This document shows positions 15,418 through 24,008 of a stretch of DNA of 24,052 nt, one piece after another. The stretch spans positions 1 through 24,052 of the forward strand of contig JALQTG010000239.1 of the NCBI GenBank assembly GCA_023264075.1, given 5' to 3'. Each line of letters begins with the position of its first letter. Within the stretch, counting starts at the first letter, position 1. The notes under the pieces are model-generated. The model worked only from the letters and a program-made list of their open reading frames with translations, searched no databases and was not told where the DNA came from. The translations under genes were made by a program, and so were the position numbers. This DNA is from Crocinitomicaceae bacterium. Its GTDB lineage: Bacteria > Bacteroidota > Bacteroidia > Flavobacteriales_D > Crocinitomicaceae.

Positions 15418-16208
15418 TGAAGAAAATAGAACGCATAGCAATTGTTGGGTGCGGGTGGCTTGGTACTCCGTTGGCCGAATTCTATCTGGAAAAAGGCCTT
15501 GTGGTTCATGGAACCACCCGCACCCCTTCAAAAGCAGAGCAACTCTCGCAAAAAGGAGTGCACATGCACCTGCTCAACGATTTTACCGATGACCTAACGT
15601 GGTTGGATTCAGTGGATCTCCTCGTCTTGAACATTCCGCCATCTTCATTTGGCACTGAATATCCTCGCTTTATGACCCACATAGTTCGGTTCATTAGCGA
15701 GGAAACAAACGTGATTTTCATTTCGTCTACCTCAGTGTACGATAACCAAAATAAGGTTGTCAACGAAGACTCCACCGAGGTTGGAAATAGTGCGCGGGGT
15801 AAAACTGTATATGCGGCGGAACAAGAACTTAGTAGTTTGCTATCAACGCGATTAACTATTTTACGCATGGGTGGTTTAGTTGGAAACAACCGCCACCCTG
15901 TGAAATTCATGACGGGAAAAAATTATCCGGGTAAGTCGGAACCCATCAACCTGATTCACCTTGAAGATTGTATTGGGTTGATCGATGCAGTAATAGAAAA
16001 TGCATATTGGGGAGAGACGATAAACGGATGCACTGCAGAACATCCTCAAAAAGAAGAATATTATACGTGGGCAGCAGAGAAACTTGATCTTACCGCCCCC
16101 ATATTTACCACTGAAAAAACTACATTCAAAATTATTAGTAACGAAAAGTCTAGCAACCTGTTAGGATATATCTATCGCTACAATAATCCTTTGGATTTCC
16201 CCTTATAA
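15417..16208 (+). CDS. NAD(P)-binding epimerase/dehydratase-like protein (extended SDR, YeeZ-like)
   Basis: A 263-residue Rossmann-fold protein. The N-terminal IAIVGCGWLGTPLAEFYL (GxGxxG, residues 11-16) binds the dinucleotide. HGTTRTPSKAEQL, with Arg after the second strand, hints at NADP preference. FISSTSVYDN supplies a Ser/Tyr of the SDR active region, and AAEQEL follows where the Lys of YxxxK would be expected (no clear YxxxK is seen). The best resemblance is to YeeZ-like proteins, whose reaction is unknown to me. The start ATG overlaps the stop of the TonB receptor gene by one base, so translation is likely coupled. A link to the receptor's substrate is possible but unproven. It is the last gene of the group; no terminator is visible in the 28 bases before the permease remnant. 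Confidence 0.75.
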   Translation: MKKIERIAIVGCGWLGTPLAEFYLEKGLVVHGTTRTPSKAEQLSQKGVHMHLLNDFTDDLTWLDSVDLLVLNIPPSSFGTEYPRFMTHIVRFISEETNVIFISSTSVYDNQNKVVNEDSTEVGNSARGKTVYAAEQELSSLLSTRLTILRMGGLVGNNRHPVKFMTGKNYPGKSEPINLIHLEDCIGLIDAVIENAYWGETINGCTAEHPQKEEYYTWAAEKLDLTAPIFTTEKTTFKIISNEKSSNLLGYIYRYNNPLDFPL

Positions 16209-16236
16209 CTATATATAGATATTAATCACTCGTCAA

Positions 16237-16661
16237 TTACAGATCTCTCCGCTTTAATACTTGATAAGCGATTACGAAAAATAAAGCCATGTAGCCCAGG
16301 CTTATAGCAATATTCGTAGATAGCTCCAATGCCTGTGGCACTTCTCCAGTTTGTTTTGCTGCAAGTGCATTCAACTGAGACGTAATTGGACTTGGTGTTA
16401 GCGTGGAAAACACATTCAACGGAAAAACAAATAGATCTTCGCTCAAAGTGTTGCGGTAATTATAGAGCCTATAATAGACTCTGCAATGAACGAAACAATA
16501 AAGAAAATAATCGATAACGCTGTTCGCTTGACTAAAACTGCAAAGAAAAACGCGAAACTAAAATAGCCTAGCGTTTGGAGGTAGTAAATTAGAATGAAAT
16601 AGCTGCCAAACGTTAAACCTCCAAAACCTAAAGCGGTTAGAAAGAGAAAAAGTCGTTTCAT
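16237..16661 (-). pseudogene. Remnant of an ABC-2 type transporter permease
   Basis: Two overlapping minus-strand frames together read like the C-terminal half of an ABC-2 permease. The first (from 16661) has three hydrophobic stretches (LFLFLTALGFGGLTFGSYF, FAFFFAVLVKRTALSIIFF, IVSFIAESIIGSIITATL) and stops at TGA 16443. The second continues in another frame from about 16445 and ends with a membrane segment plus the typical end AYQVLKRRDL. The second has only a TTG start. A frameshift near 16443-16446 joins them. The usual N-terminal half of such permeases is missing upstream, where the frame meets a stop near 16682. I infer a decayed gene; a real split gene of two small membrane proteins cannot be excluded. 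No ATPase gene is adjacent. Confidence 0.6.
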
Positions 16662-16742
16662 GGAATTATCATTTCCACTAAACTACTTCCTCCAAACGAT
16701 AAAACGATGAATCGAGAAAAGTTTAGGATTTATTCACGCATC

Positions 16743-17996
16743 TTAATTTGACATCACTTTGCCATTCAAAATAACTTGTTCAATAGAGTTCTCCCCAAAA
16801 GAATAAGGGATTCGAGCAAGCGAACTGATGGACTTTGTAATCATCACATTCGCTTTTTTACCCAGGGAAATCGTTCCGTGTGTTTCCTCAAGCCCCATTG
16901 CGAAAGCCGTGTTGATGGTCATCGCGTTCAGTGTTTCTATGGGGGTCATTTTCATCTTTGTACAGGCAAGTGAACTCAACAACTGCATATTTCCACTTGG
17001 AGCAGAACCAGGGTTGAAATCAGAAGCAAGTGCAACGGGTAAGTCATTTTCAATTAGCTCTCGTGCTTTTCCAAAAGGGATGGACAGGAAGAATGAACAT
17101 CCCGGCAATAATGTGGGCATGCACGCTGAGTCTTTTAACGCTAGAATGTCTGCGGTGTCCATTTCTTCCAAATGATCCACGGAACGAGCACCAAAATCTA
17201 TCGCTGCTTTGACACCACCCATTACAGAAAACTGATTCACGTGAACTTTTGGCGTTAAGCTGTATTTCGCACCAGCAGTGAGTAATTGCTCCATTTCCTC
17301 TATGGAGAAATAATTTCGCTCACAAAAACAATCGATGTAATCGGCCAAGCCTTCATCGTTAATAGCCGGAAGCATTTCGTTAATGATTAAATCGATATAA
17401 CCTTGATGGTGCTCTTTGAACTCTGCGGGAAAAGCGTGTGCTCCTAAAAAAGTAGCTTTAATCGTAAGCGGTGAAGCCGCTTTAAGTCTTTTGATAACGC
17501 GCAACATTTTCAGTTCGGCATCTACCGTAAGTCCATAGCCAGATTTTATCTCAATAGCACCTGTTCCATAAGGAATAAGGTTGTGAATTCTTTCTAGCGC
17601 TTGTTCAAAGAGTTCATCTTCGCTCATATTTTGGAGTTTCCGGGCAGAATTTAAAATTCCTCCACCCTTCAATGCGATCTCTTCGTACGTCAATCCATTT
17701 ATTCTGTCTTCAAACTCTTCTTCCCGTGTGGCTGCGAAAACCGCATGTGTATGCGAATCACAAAACGTAGGAAGTACATATTTTCCATCAGCGTCTATGA
17801 CTTCTAAATCGCGCCAATCGTTAATACCTCCCCAATCCTCCATGCTGCCATAGGCTACAATTATATCATCCTCTATGGCTAAATAGGCATTTTCAATCAT
17901 GCTAGGGTTGTCCATTTCCTTACCGGCCTTAAAGACAGGAAGGTCTTCTCCCACTTGAAAAAGTCCTTTAATGTTTTTGATTAGGATTTTTGACAT
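16743..17996 (-). CDS. hutI: Imidazolonepropionase
   Basis: HutI hydrolyses 4-imidazolone-5-propanoate to N-formimino-L-glutamate, the third step of histidine breakdown. It belongs to the metal-dependent amidohydrolases. Seen: FCDSHTHAVF with H82 and H84; the substrate-side EIKSGYGLTVD; KVHVNQFS with H252; RSVDHLEEMD with H275; and LASDFNPGSAPSGNM with D326. All are the expected metal or catalytic residues at family spacing. At 417 residues it is complete. The other hut genes are not in the window, so the gene may stand apart from hutH and hutU, or they lie elsewhere. No promoter box was found in the 60 bases before the ATG. An 8-bp inverted repeat lies between it and the PorP/SprF gene upstream on the same strand. 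Confidence 0.96.
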   Translation of the reverse strand: MSKILIKNIKGLFQVGEDLPVFKAGKEMDNPSMIENAYLAIEDDIIVAYGSMEDWGGINDWRDLEVIDADGKYVLPTFCDSHTHAVFAATREEEFEDRINGLTYEEIALKGGGILNSARKLQNMSEDELFEQALERIHNLIPYGTGAIEIKSGYGLTVDAELKMLRVIKRLKAASPLTIKATFLGAHAFPAEFKEHHQGYIDLIINEMLPAINDEGLADYIDCFCERNYFSIEEMEQLLTAGAKYSLTPKVHVNQFSVMGGVKAAIDFGARSVDHLEEMDTADILALKDSACMPTLLPGCSFFLSIPFGKARELIENDLPVALASDFNPGSAPSGNMQLLSSLACTKMKMTPIETLNAMTINTAFAMGLEETHGTISLGKKANVMITKSISSLARIPYSFGENSIEQVILNGKVMSN

Positions 17997-18017
17997 GGTA
18001 AACGACGCTGTTTGTTA

Positions 18018-18045
18018 GTAATAATCCTCCCTACTTAATTATTAC
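18018..18045. repeat. Inverted repeat between the PorP/SprF gene and hutI
   Basis: GTAATAAT (18018-18025) and ATTATTAC (18038-18045) form an 8-bp AT-only inverted repeat with a 12-base spacer. No T tract follows, so a terminator role after the PorP/SprF gene is weak. It lies 20-50 bases before the hutI ATG and could be an operator. Confidence 0.35.
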
Positions 18046-18055
18046 ACTTTATGAA

Positions 18056-19093
18056 TTAAATCCTAGAGCGCGTGACTTTAGTGAAGGGGTTGGGAGCTTG
18101 AAAACCAAGATAAATTTCAAAGGCTCCTCTATAATTGGAAACTTTTCTCAGGTTTGAAACATTAATATCATAACTCAAGCCTACTGTATAATTCGCATAA
18201 AGCAATTTAAAGTTGAGAATTAAAGCATCAGCCCACCTGTGATAGATCCCTCCTTGTACAGCCATTGCCGATATAAAACCCGTGTTCTTAGATTCCTCAG
18301 TAATTAAATAACGTAAAGCCGTACCAAATTGTAACTCTTGAAACTTAGCCTGTCTTTGATAAAATACTTCTGGAATGAATGTCATTTTTGTCCTTTCAAA
18401 ACCAAATTCTAGCGAAGCATAGGCTGTTTGTTTTATTCCTGTTCTTATCGTATCATAAACAAAAGAATTTCTTGCCACTCCGAGATGAAAAATAGAATAC
18501 CCCGCATCCATTTGAATTCCATTATTAGCGCGCATGTAACTCTCATCAAGTCCATAATGGTAATGAATTCCGGCGCCAACATCAAAATAACTGTACCGAG
18601 TAAACGTAAACACCTCTCCCGATGGAATTGAGGAATTATAAGAGCCATCATATTGATTACCCCACTTCAAACTCTTTAACCCTGAAGATCTATTCCCATA
18701 ACCACCAGTTAATCCAGCACTGAAAGAACCCATATCAGAAGTTTGCAAAATAGCACTAAATACTGCATTTAACTGATTTGAAGTAACATCAGATATTCCA
18801 AATTTGTCATTTGTAAAATACATACCAACTGCTGGGAAAAATTTTTGATACCTATTTTTTTTATCCGCTATTTTGCCTTCAACAGCCAACGTAGAAGACT
18901 TGTAAGGAGCTCCTACTGCCCTCCATTGATCTCGGTGAATCAAAGTAGCTTTGACGTCTGACGTAGAGGCACAAGAGCCAGGGTTAAAGTAAAGTAAATT
19001 TGCAGATTTCATTGAGAAATTAGCATCTTGCGAATAACTTATCAAACTAAGTATAAGTACTGCGAAAAAAATAGTATACTTTCTTAAACACAT
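18056..19093 (-). CDS. PorP/SprF-family type IX secretion system membrane protein
   Basis: Outer-membrane protein of the PorP/SprF family. In Flavobacterium johnsoniae, SprF is needed for secretion of the adhesin SprB by the T9SS. The start at 19093 (ATG) follows the stop of the T9SS cargo gene by 2 bases (TGA-TT-ATG), so the two are translationally linked. A signal peptide covers about residues 1-23 (KYTIFFAVLILSLISYSQ). The mature start SQDANFSMKSANLLYFNPGS and HRDQWRAVGAPYKSSTLAVE are family-typical. The rest is a series of amphipathic strands, fitting a beta-barrel. It has no conserved catalytic residues, as expected. The 345-residue length is normal. A TTG two codons upstream is a weaker alternative start. 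It probably serves the neighbouring cargo specifically (inference from adjacency). Confidence 0.92.
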   Translation of the reverse strand: MCLRKYTIFFAVLILSLISYSQDANFSMKSANLLYFNPGSCASTSDVKATLIHRDQWRAVGAPYKSSTLAVEGKIADKKNRYQKFFPAVGMYFTNDKFGISDVTSNQLNAVFSAILQTSDMGSFSAGLTGGYGNRSSGLKSLKWGNQYDGSYNSSIPSGEVFTFTRYSYFDVGAGIHYHYGLDESYMRANNGIQMDAGYSIFHLGVARNSFVYDTIRTGIKQTAYASLEFGFERTKMTFIPEVFYQRQAKFQELQFGTALRYLITEESKNTGFISAMAVQGGIYHRWADALILNFKLLYANYTVGLSYDINVSNLRKVSNYRGAFEIYLGFQAPNPFTKVTRSRI

Positions 19094-19095
19094 AA

Positions 19096-21204
19096 TCAAC
19101 GTATTAATTGAATATTACCAGAATAAAGTGTCGGATCAAACTCCTCTAACAGAAGAAGTTCAATTTTATAGACATAAACTCCTTCTTCCGCGTACTTACC
19201 TTTAAATGTACCGTCCCATGCATTATAAATTGATTCTGAATGAAAAATCACTTCTCCCCAGCGATTAAAAATTCTTAAATCAAAATCTTTCACACATTCC
19301 TCGAAAATCCTTCCGGTGAATACATCATTATTCCCATCGCCATTCGGAGAAAAAGCCTCTGGAACATAGAAATCCCCACATTCTAAATAACAATCGGCTG
19401 CCGCTTCAAAAAAATCAGGAACGAACAGTTGGCACAAGGTGTCCAAGGCAGTAGAGTCAGAAGAGACAATTATATCTACATCAACAAATCCTCCATCGGC
19501 CTCAAGATCTGTTAATAATATGTTTTGGGGAGAGTTTTCTATCAAAAACGCTTGGCCATTAACTATTAAATAACCTGAGTCCGGCTGGTTACTATAGTAA
19601 ATAACAAGTTCTTCATCATACGTGTTGGTTACAGGGTGACAATTCGACTGTGCATAAAATTGTATACTATCTAATATACAGGGTGTTGGTGTGCAGTCCT
19701 CTGGGGCTGTAAACAGATCCAACTCTGTTAAACTACAACTTGGGTCCGCATCAAAGCTTGCTGTAACATCCACTCCCAAGCCATCCGATGTAAGACCTGT
19801 TAATACAATCGTCTGTGGGCTCGTACCTATTGCAAATGTTTGACCGTTTACTACTAAATTTCCCGTAGATGGTGGATTTGTATATGTCAATGTTACCTCT
19901 TGAGTGTAGGTGTTTGTTGCCGGGTCACATGGCGTTTGAACTCCGGCTGTTATTGCTGAAATTCCGCATGGTGTTGGTGTACAGTCCACTGGGGCTGTAA
20001 ACAGATCCAACTCTGTTAAACTACAAATTGGGTCCGCATCAAAGCTTGCCGTTACATCTACCGCATTGCCATCCGATGTAAGACCTATTAATTCAATCGT
20101 CTGTGGGCTCGTACCTATTGCAAATGTTTGACCGTTTACAACTAAATTTCCCGTAGATGGTGGATTCGTATATGTCAATATTACCTCTTGAGTGTATGTG
20201 TTAGTTGAAGGGTCACATGGCGTTTGAACTCCAGCTGTTATATTCATGATGCTACAAGAGTTTTGGGTAATAAAGCTCCCGGCTTCAAGATACACAACAG
20301 CATCGTAAGTTCCATCCGAAACATCGGTTAACAACAATTTAATATGATATGTTTGACCGGGAATTAAATTATTTCGAAAAGCCGTAAGAGTTATCGTATT
20401 TCCGTTAAGTTGAGTGCCATCAATAATTCCGCCATACTCAGGAGATGGACTGTTTTGAACCCAATCTGGATTGACACCTTGGCAAAACGAGGCCCCATTG
20501 GGAACCGCACTTGAACCAACCACACCATTATTAACTGAATTAATACCAACAAAAGACCCATTGGCTAGGGTCGCAATGTTTTCAGCATCATTATCAAACC
20601 CTTGGCCGGCAGCTATTCCTGGACCACTAATTAGAAAACCAAATCGATCATTGTATTCTGTACATTGATAATTTATAAACCCACCATTGTCTTCATACTC
20701 TTCGCTTCCAAAAACGTATCTAAATTGAACAAAATCATTCGACGGGATAAAATCAAACTCAAGAATCGCTGCGTTGTAATAATTTGCACCACCCGACAAA
20801 ACGTTCAGGTCATTTACAAAAGTTCCACAGGTACCGGTTTTTCTTATCTCTCCTGCGGTACAAGAAACAAAGTTAGTTCCAATTTGAGCTACCGAGCCTG
20901 GATTAGTTCCAAGCGCTAGAGGTATGTCGGATGTGTTTCCAGTGGACATAACTATTCCCTCAGAAAAACCCATATCACTAAGGGTAGAAGTGGCCGTTGA
21001 AAAATATCCTAGTTGATACCGATTTGAATTGTTTAAAACTCCGCTAAATGAAATGTTAGAAACAACTGTGCCACTTGCAGAAGGTATTAATACACCATCA
21101 ATAAGTTGAGCAGGTGTATATGTGTTGTTATCTATTGTTATTTGAGTTGATCCAAAAAAGGACAAAACAACACATAAATAGAAAAGGTAATAATTTTTAC
21201 TCAT
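19096..21204 (-). CDS. T9SS type B sorted surface protein with choice-of-anchor L domain
   Basis: A 702-residue secreted protein. Order of parts: signal peptide (about 1-20, NYYLFYLCVVLSFFGS); a choice-of-anchor L domain (about 25-310), with FGSEEYEDNGGFI and the NDRFGFLISGPG segment; three roughly 96-residue beta-rich repeats, two nearly identical (about 316-411 and 412-507), the third diverged (about 508-605); then the C-terminal T9SS type B sorting domain (about 609-702), with FSPNGDGNNDVF, FNRWGEVIF, WDGTFKG and GVYVYKIEL. This CTD sends the protein through the T9SS to the cell surface, as for the gliding adhesin SprB. The repeats carry paired cysteines, possibly disulfide-bonded. Its function is unknown; adhesion is a guess. 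The downstream PorP/SprF gene follows 2 bases after the stop. The AT-rich 5' region has only a weak TATTTTTA box. Confidence 0.93.
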   Translation of the reverse strand: MSKNYYLFYLCVVLSFFGSTQITIDNNTYTPAQLIDGVLIPSASGTVVSNISFSGVLNNSNRYQLGYFSTATSTLSDMGFSEGIVMSTGNTSDIPLALGTNPGSVAQIGTNFVSCTAGEIRKTGTCGTFVNDLNVLSGGANYYNAAILEFDFIPSNDFVQFRYVFGSEEYEDNGGFINYQCTEYNDRFGFLISGPGIAAGQGFDNDAENIATLANGSFVGINSVNNGVVGSSAVPNGASFCQGVNPDWVQNSPSPEYGGIIDGTQLNGNTITLTAFRNNLIPGQTYHIKLLLTDVSDGTYDAVVYLEAGSFITQNSCSIMNITAGVQTPCDPSTNTYTQEVILTYTNPPSTGNLVVNGQTFAIGTSPQTIELIGLTSDGNAVDVTASFDADPICSLTELDLFTAPVDCTPTPCGISAITAGVQTPCDPATNTYTQEVTLTYTNPPSTGNLVVNGQTFAIGTSPQTIVLTGLTSDGLGVDVTASFDADPSCSLTELDLFTAPEDCTPTPCILDSIQFYAQSNCHPVTNTYDEELVIYYSNQPDSGYLIVNGQAFLIENSPQNILLTDLEADGGFVDVDIIVSSDSTALDTLCQLFVPDFFEAAADCYLECGDFYVPEAFSPNGDGNNDVFTGRIFEECVKDFDLRIFNRWGEVIFHSESIYNAWDGTFKGKYAEEGVYVYKIELLLLEEFDPTLYSGNIQLIR
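19683..20258 (-). repeat. Two tandem 288-bp repeats inside the T9SS cargo gene
   Basis: Copies at 19683-19970 and 19971-20258 are nearly identical in DNA (for example the shared stretches around CAGATCCAACTCTG and GTACCTATTGCAAATG), differing at scattered bases. Each encodes 96 residues containing ITAGVQTPCDP, VVNGQTFAIGTSPQTI and SLTELDLFTAP. A third, much diverged copy covers about 19395-19682. Confidence 0.9.
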
Positions 21205-21290
21205 AAAATTAATCTTAGAGATTGATAAAAATATAACAATTTTTTAAATTATTTAGCATTGAGTTTAGCCTAAATGATGCCGCCACTTGC

Positions 21291-22541
21291 TTATCTAATG
21301 TTTACTAACTGATCAAACCATATTTGATTCTCATTCAAATATTGAAACTCTATCTTATGGTCTTCCATTTTCTTCTTTAACTCATTGAGCCTTTGAGGTG
21401 AAGACAACTCCAAGCCAATAACAGCTGGGGCATTTTCACGACTATTCTTTTTAATAAACTGAAAATATGTAATGTCATCGTTAGGACCCAAAACATTGGC
21501 TAAGAAGTCTTTTAGGGCTCCTGGTCGTTGTGGAAACTTGATTAAAAAATAATGCTTCAATCCCTCAAAAAATAATGCGCGCTCCTTGATTTCTTCAGTT
21601 CTCGTAATATCATTATTTCCTCCACTTATAATACACACCACATTCTTTCCTTTAATCTCCTCCCGTTTTTGACGTAATGCAGCAATAGAAAGCGCTCCAG
21701 CAGGTTCTACAACTATTGCTTCTTCATTGTACAATTTAAGAACAACCGTGCAAACCTCCCCTTCAGGTACCAACAACATATCATCGAGTGTTTCCTTACA
21801 GATTTGAAAGTTCAATTTACCTACTTTTCCAACAGATGCACCATCAACGAATTTATCAATTTTACTCAGCTCTACGCGCTCCATTGCGAGTAAAGACTGA
21901 GACATAGATGGGGCTCCCGTTGGCTCAACACCGATAATTTTTGTGTTCGGACTTAACTGTTTAAATACCGTTGATACACCAGCAGCTAATCCACCTCCAC
22001 CAACTGGCAAAAACAAGTAATCTATTTCTTCTGGAAACTGCTCCAAAATTTCAAGTCCAACGGTTCCTTGACCTGCAATAACTTGAGGATCGTCAAATGG
22101 ATGGACAAAGGGGAACTGATTCTCCTCTGCATACTTTATAGCCTCTGCATAAGCATCATCGAATGTATCGCCTATCAACTCAATCTTGACACTCAGCTTC
22201 CCGAAATGATAAACCTGCTTTATTTTCTGCTTTGGGGTTGTAGAAGGCATAAAAATAGTCCCCTTTAAACCCAATAGTTCGCAGGATAAAGCGACCCCTT
22301 GGGCATGATTTCCGGCACTAGCACACACAACTTCGCGGTTGATTTTATGACTAAAATCCATGCTAGCCAATTTGTTATAGGCACCACGAATTTTATACGA
22401 CCTAACCTTTTGCTGGTCTTCTCTTTTGAACCAGATATCTGCTCCGAATTCGTTCGACAAGTTCTCCGACTTATGCAGGGTAGTTTTCACCGACACTTCC
22501 TTTAGTCGGGACTCAGCCGCTTTAATACTTTCCAGATTCAT
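21291..22541 (-). CDS. ilvA: Threonine ammonia-lyase (threonine deaminase)
   Basis: IlvA converts threonine to 2-oxobutanoate, the first step of isoleucine synthesis, using PLP. K50 in SYKIRGAYN is the PLP lysine, GGGGLAAG (about 187-194) cups the phosphate, and SGGNND is near the end of the catalytic domain. About residues 325-416 form one ACT-like regulatory domain (HYFLIKFPQRPGALKDFL), so feedback control by isoleucine is likely. The protein is 416 residues, the short type with a single ACT-like domain rather than the 514-residue E. coli form. It starts 3 bases after the ilvC stop codon (TAA-GCG-ATG), so it is the last gene of an ilv operon on the minus strand. I see no hairpin terminator in the 86 bases after its stop. 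Confidence 0.95.
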   Translation of the reverse strand: MNLESIKAAESRLKEVSVKTTLHKSENLSNEFGADIWFKREDQQKVRSYKIRGAYNKLASMDFSHKINREVVCASAGNHAQGVALSCELLGLKGTIFMPSTTPKQKIKQVYHFGKLSVKIELIGDTFDDAYAEAIKYAEENQFPFVHPFDDPQVIAGQGTVGLEILEQFPEEIDYLFLPVGGGGLAAGVSTVFKQLSPNTKIIGVEPTGAPSMSQSLLAMERVELSKIDKFVDGASVGKVGKLNFQICKETLDDMLLVPEGEVCTVVLKLYNEEAIVVEPAGALSIAALRQKREEIKGKNVVCIISGGNNDITRTEEIKERALFFEGLKHYFLIKFPQRPGALKDFLANVLGPNDDITYFQFIKKNSRENAPAVIGLELSSPQRLNELKKKMEDHKIEFQYLNENQIWFDQLVNIR

Positions 22542-22544
22542 CGC

Positions 22545-24008
22545 TTAGATATCATTTTTGGTCATTTCGCTTCTCAACCATTTTCCAACTTTTTCAATAG
22601 GATGATTCCGTATAGCCTCATTTATTTTAATGAGTTGTTGATTGTCTACCTCACTCTCCTTAGAAAACACCTTACCTATATGCGACGTTGTAATTTGTTG
22701 CATAAATTCTTTCAACAACGGTTGACATTCTTGATCAAATAGGTAGCAACCATACTCCGCTGTATCGGAAATGACTCTATTCATCTCATACAATTTCTTT
22801 CGTGCGATTGTATTTGCTATCAGTGGCAGCTCGTGCAGTGATTCATAATACGCAGACGCTTCTCCAATGCCTGATTTAGTCATGATTTCATAAGCTAATT
22901 CAACCCCTGATTTAACGAAGGCAACCAACACAGTTCCGTTATCAAAATACACTTGATCCGAAAAAACGTCTTCCACTGCAGGAGTTTTTTCAAAAGCAGT
23001 TTCCCCTGAGGCGGCTCTCCATTTTAATAGGTTTTCATCATTTCTCTTCCAATCTTCCATCATGTCTTGAGAAAATTGACCTGATAAGATATTATTCATA
23101 TGCTTTTGGAAAAGAGGGCGCATAATTTCCTTTAATTTTTCCGACAATCGGAAAGCTTCCAGTTTGGCTGGGTTAGATAGCCTATCCATCATATTAGTAA
23201 CTCCACCATGCTTTAACGCTTCAGTGATTCGCTCCCAACCGTATTGTATCAAATTGGCAGCGAAACCTTCCTCAACACCATTTTTTACCATTTGGTTGAA
23301 ACATAAGATAGATGCCGATTGCAGTACGCCACACAAAATGGTTTGCTCCCCCATTAAATCTGATTTCACCTCTGCCACGAAAGAAGATAACAATACTCCT
23401 GCGCGATGACTTCCTAGACTATAAGCGTAGGCCTTCGCCATCTCTAATCCTTTTTCATTTGGATCATTTTCACTGTGCACTGCAATAAGTGTCGGGACAC
23501 CAAAACCACGCTTATATTCTTCTCTGACCTCCGTTCCAGGACACTTGGGAGCAACCATAATAACGGTAATGTCCTCTCGGATTGTCATGTTCTCCTCTAC
23601 AATGTTGAAACCATGGGAATACGATAAGGCTGCGCCTTTCTTCATGAGTGGAACAACTCGGCTTAAAACAGCTGTGTGTTGTTTATCCGGTGTTAAATTA
23701 CAAACTAAATCCGCTGAAGGAATGAGCTCCTCAATGGTTCCCGTATTAAAATTGTTTTCATGGGCACGACGGAATGAGTCATTTTTAGCGGCAATAGATT
23801 CCTTTCGCAGTGCAAAGGCAATGTCCAAACCAGAATCTCTCATGTTTAACCCTTGATTTAGACCTTGTGCTCCACATCCAAGAATTACAATTTTCTTTCC
23901 TGACAAAGACTCTAGTCCTTGATCAAATTCATTAGTTGAAAGAAACTTGTTTTTTGAAAGCTCAGTGAGCTTTTCCGTAAAAGTGAGTGTATTGAAATAG
24001 TTATTCAT
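22545..24008 (-). CDS. ilvC: Ketol-acid reductoisomerase, class II (long form)
   Basis: KARI isomerises and reduces acetolactate or acetohydroxybutanoate, the second step of valine and isoleucine synthesis, with Mg2+ and a nicotinamide cofactor. The 487-residue protein aligns without gaps through its N-terminal half with E. coli IlvC (from memory): GCGAQG at 44-49, H132, K155, D217 and E221, the last four being active-site residues. The length marks it as the plant/enterobacterial class II type. In the cofactor loop ([17 protein letters not shown]) R68 and S78 are kept, but the Arg76 that helps hold the NADPH phosphate in E. coli is Asn, followed by Asp77, and residue 71 is Ser. Its ATG overlaps the preceding gene's stop by 8 bases. 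ilvA follows after 3 bases. Confidence 0.97.
   Translation of the reverse strand: MNNYFNTLTFTEKLTELSKNKFLSTNEFDQGLESLSGKKIVILGCGAQGLNQGLNMRDSGLDIAFALRKESIAAKNDSFRRAHENNFNTGTIEELIPSADLVCNLTPDKQHTAVLSRVVPLMKKGAALSYSHGFNIVEENMTIREDITVIMVAPKCPGTEVREEYKRGFGVPTLIAVHSENDPNEKGLEMAKAYAYSLGSHRAGVLLSSFVAEVKSDLMGEQTILCGVLQSASILCFNQMVKNGVEEGFAANLIQYGWERITEALKHGGVTNMMDRLSNPAKLEAFRLSEKLKEIMRPLFQKHMNNILSGQFSQDMMEDWKRNDENLLKWRAASGETAFEKTPAVEDVFSDQVYFDNGTVLVAFVKSGVELAYEIMTKSGIGEASAYYESLHELPLIANTIARKKLYEMNRVISDTAEYGCYLFDQECQPLLKEFMQQITTSHIGKVFSKESEVDNQQLIKINEAIRNHPIEKVGKWLRSEMTKNDI

Noticed and set aside
15506..15910. Open frame of 134 codons antisense to the SDR-like gene
   Set aside because: Fully overlapped by a convincing Rossmann-fold gene and lacking any family signal.
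16828..17175. Open frame of 115 codons antisense to hutI
   Set aside because: hutI is unambiguous on the other strand; the antisense product looks random.
19683..20258. Direct repeats considered as a CRISPR or satellite array
   Set aside because: Units are 288 bp, in frame and coding; they are protein-domain repeats.
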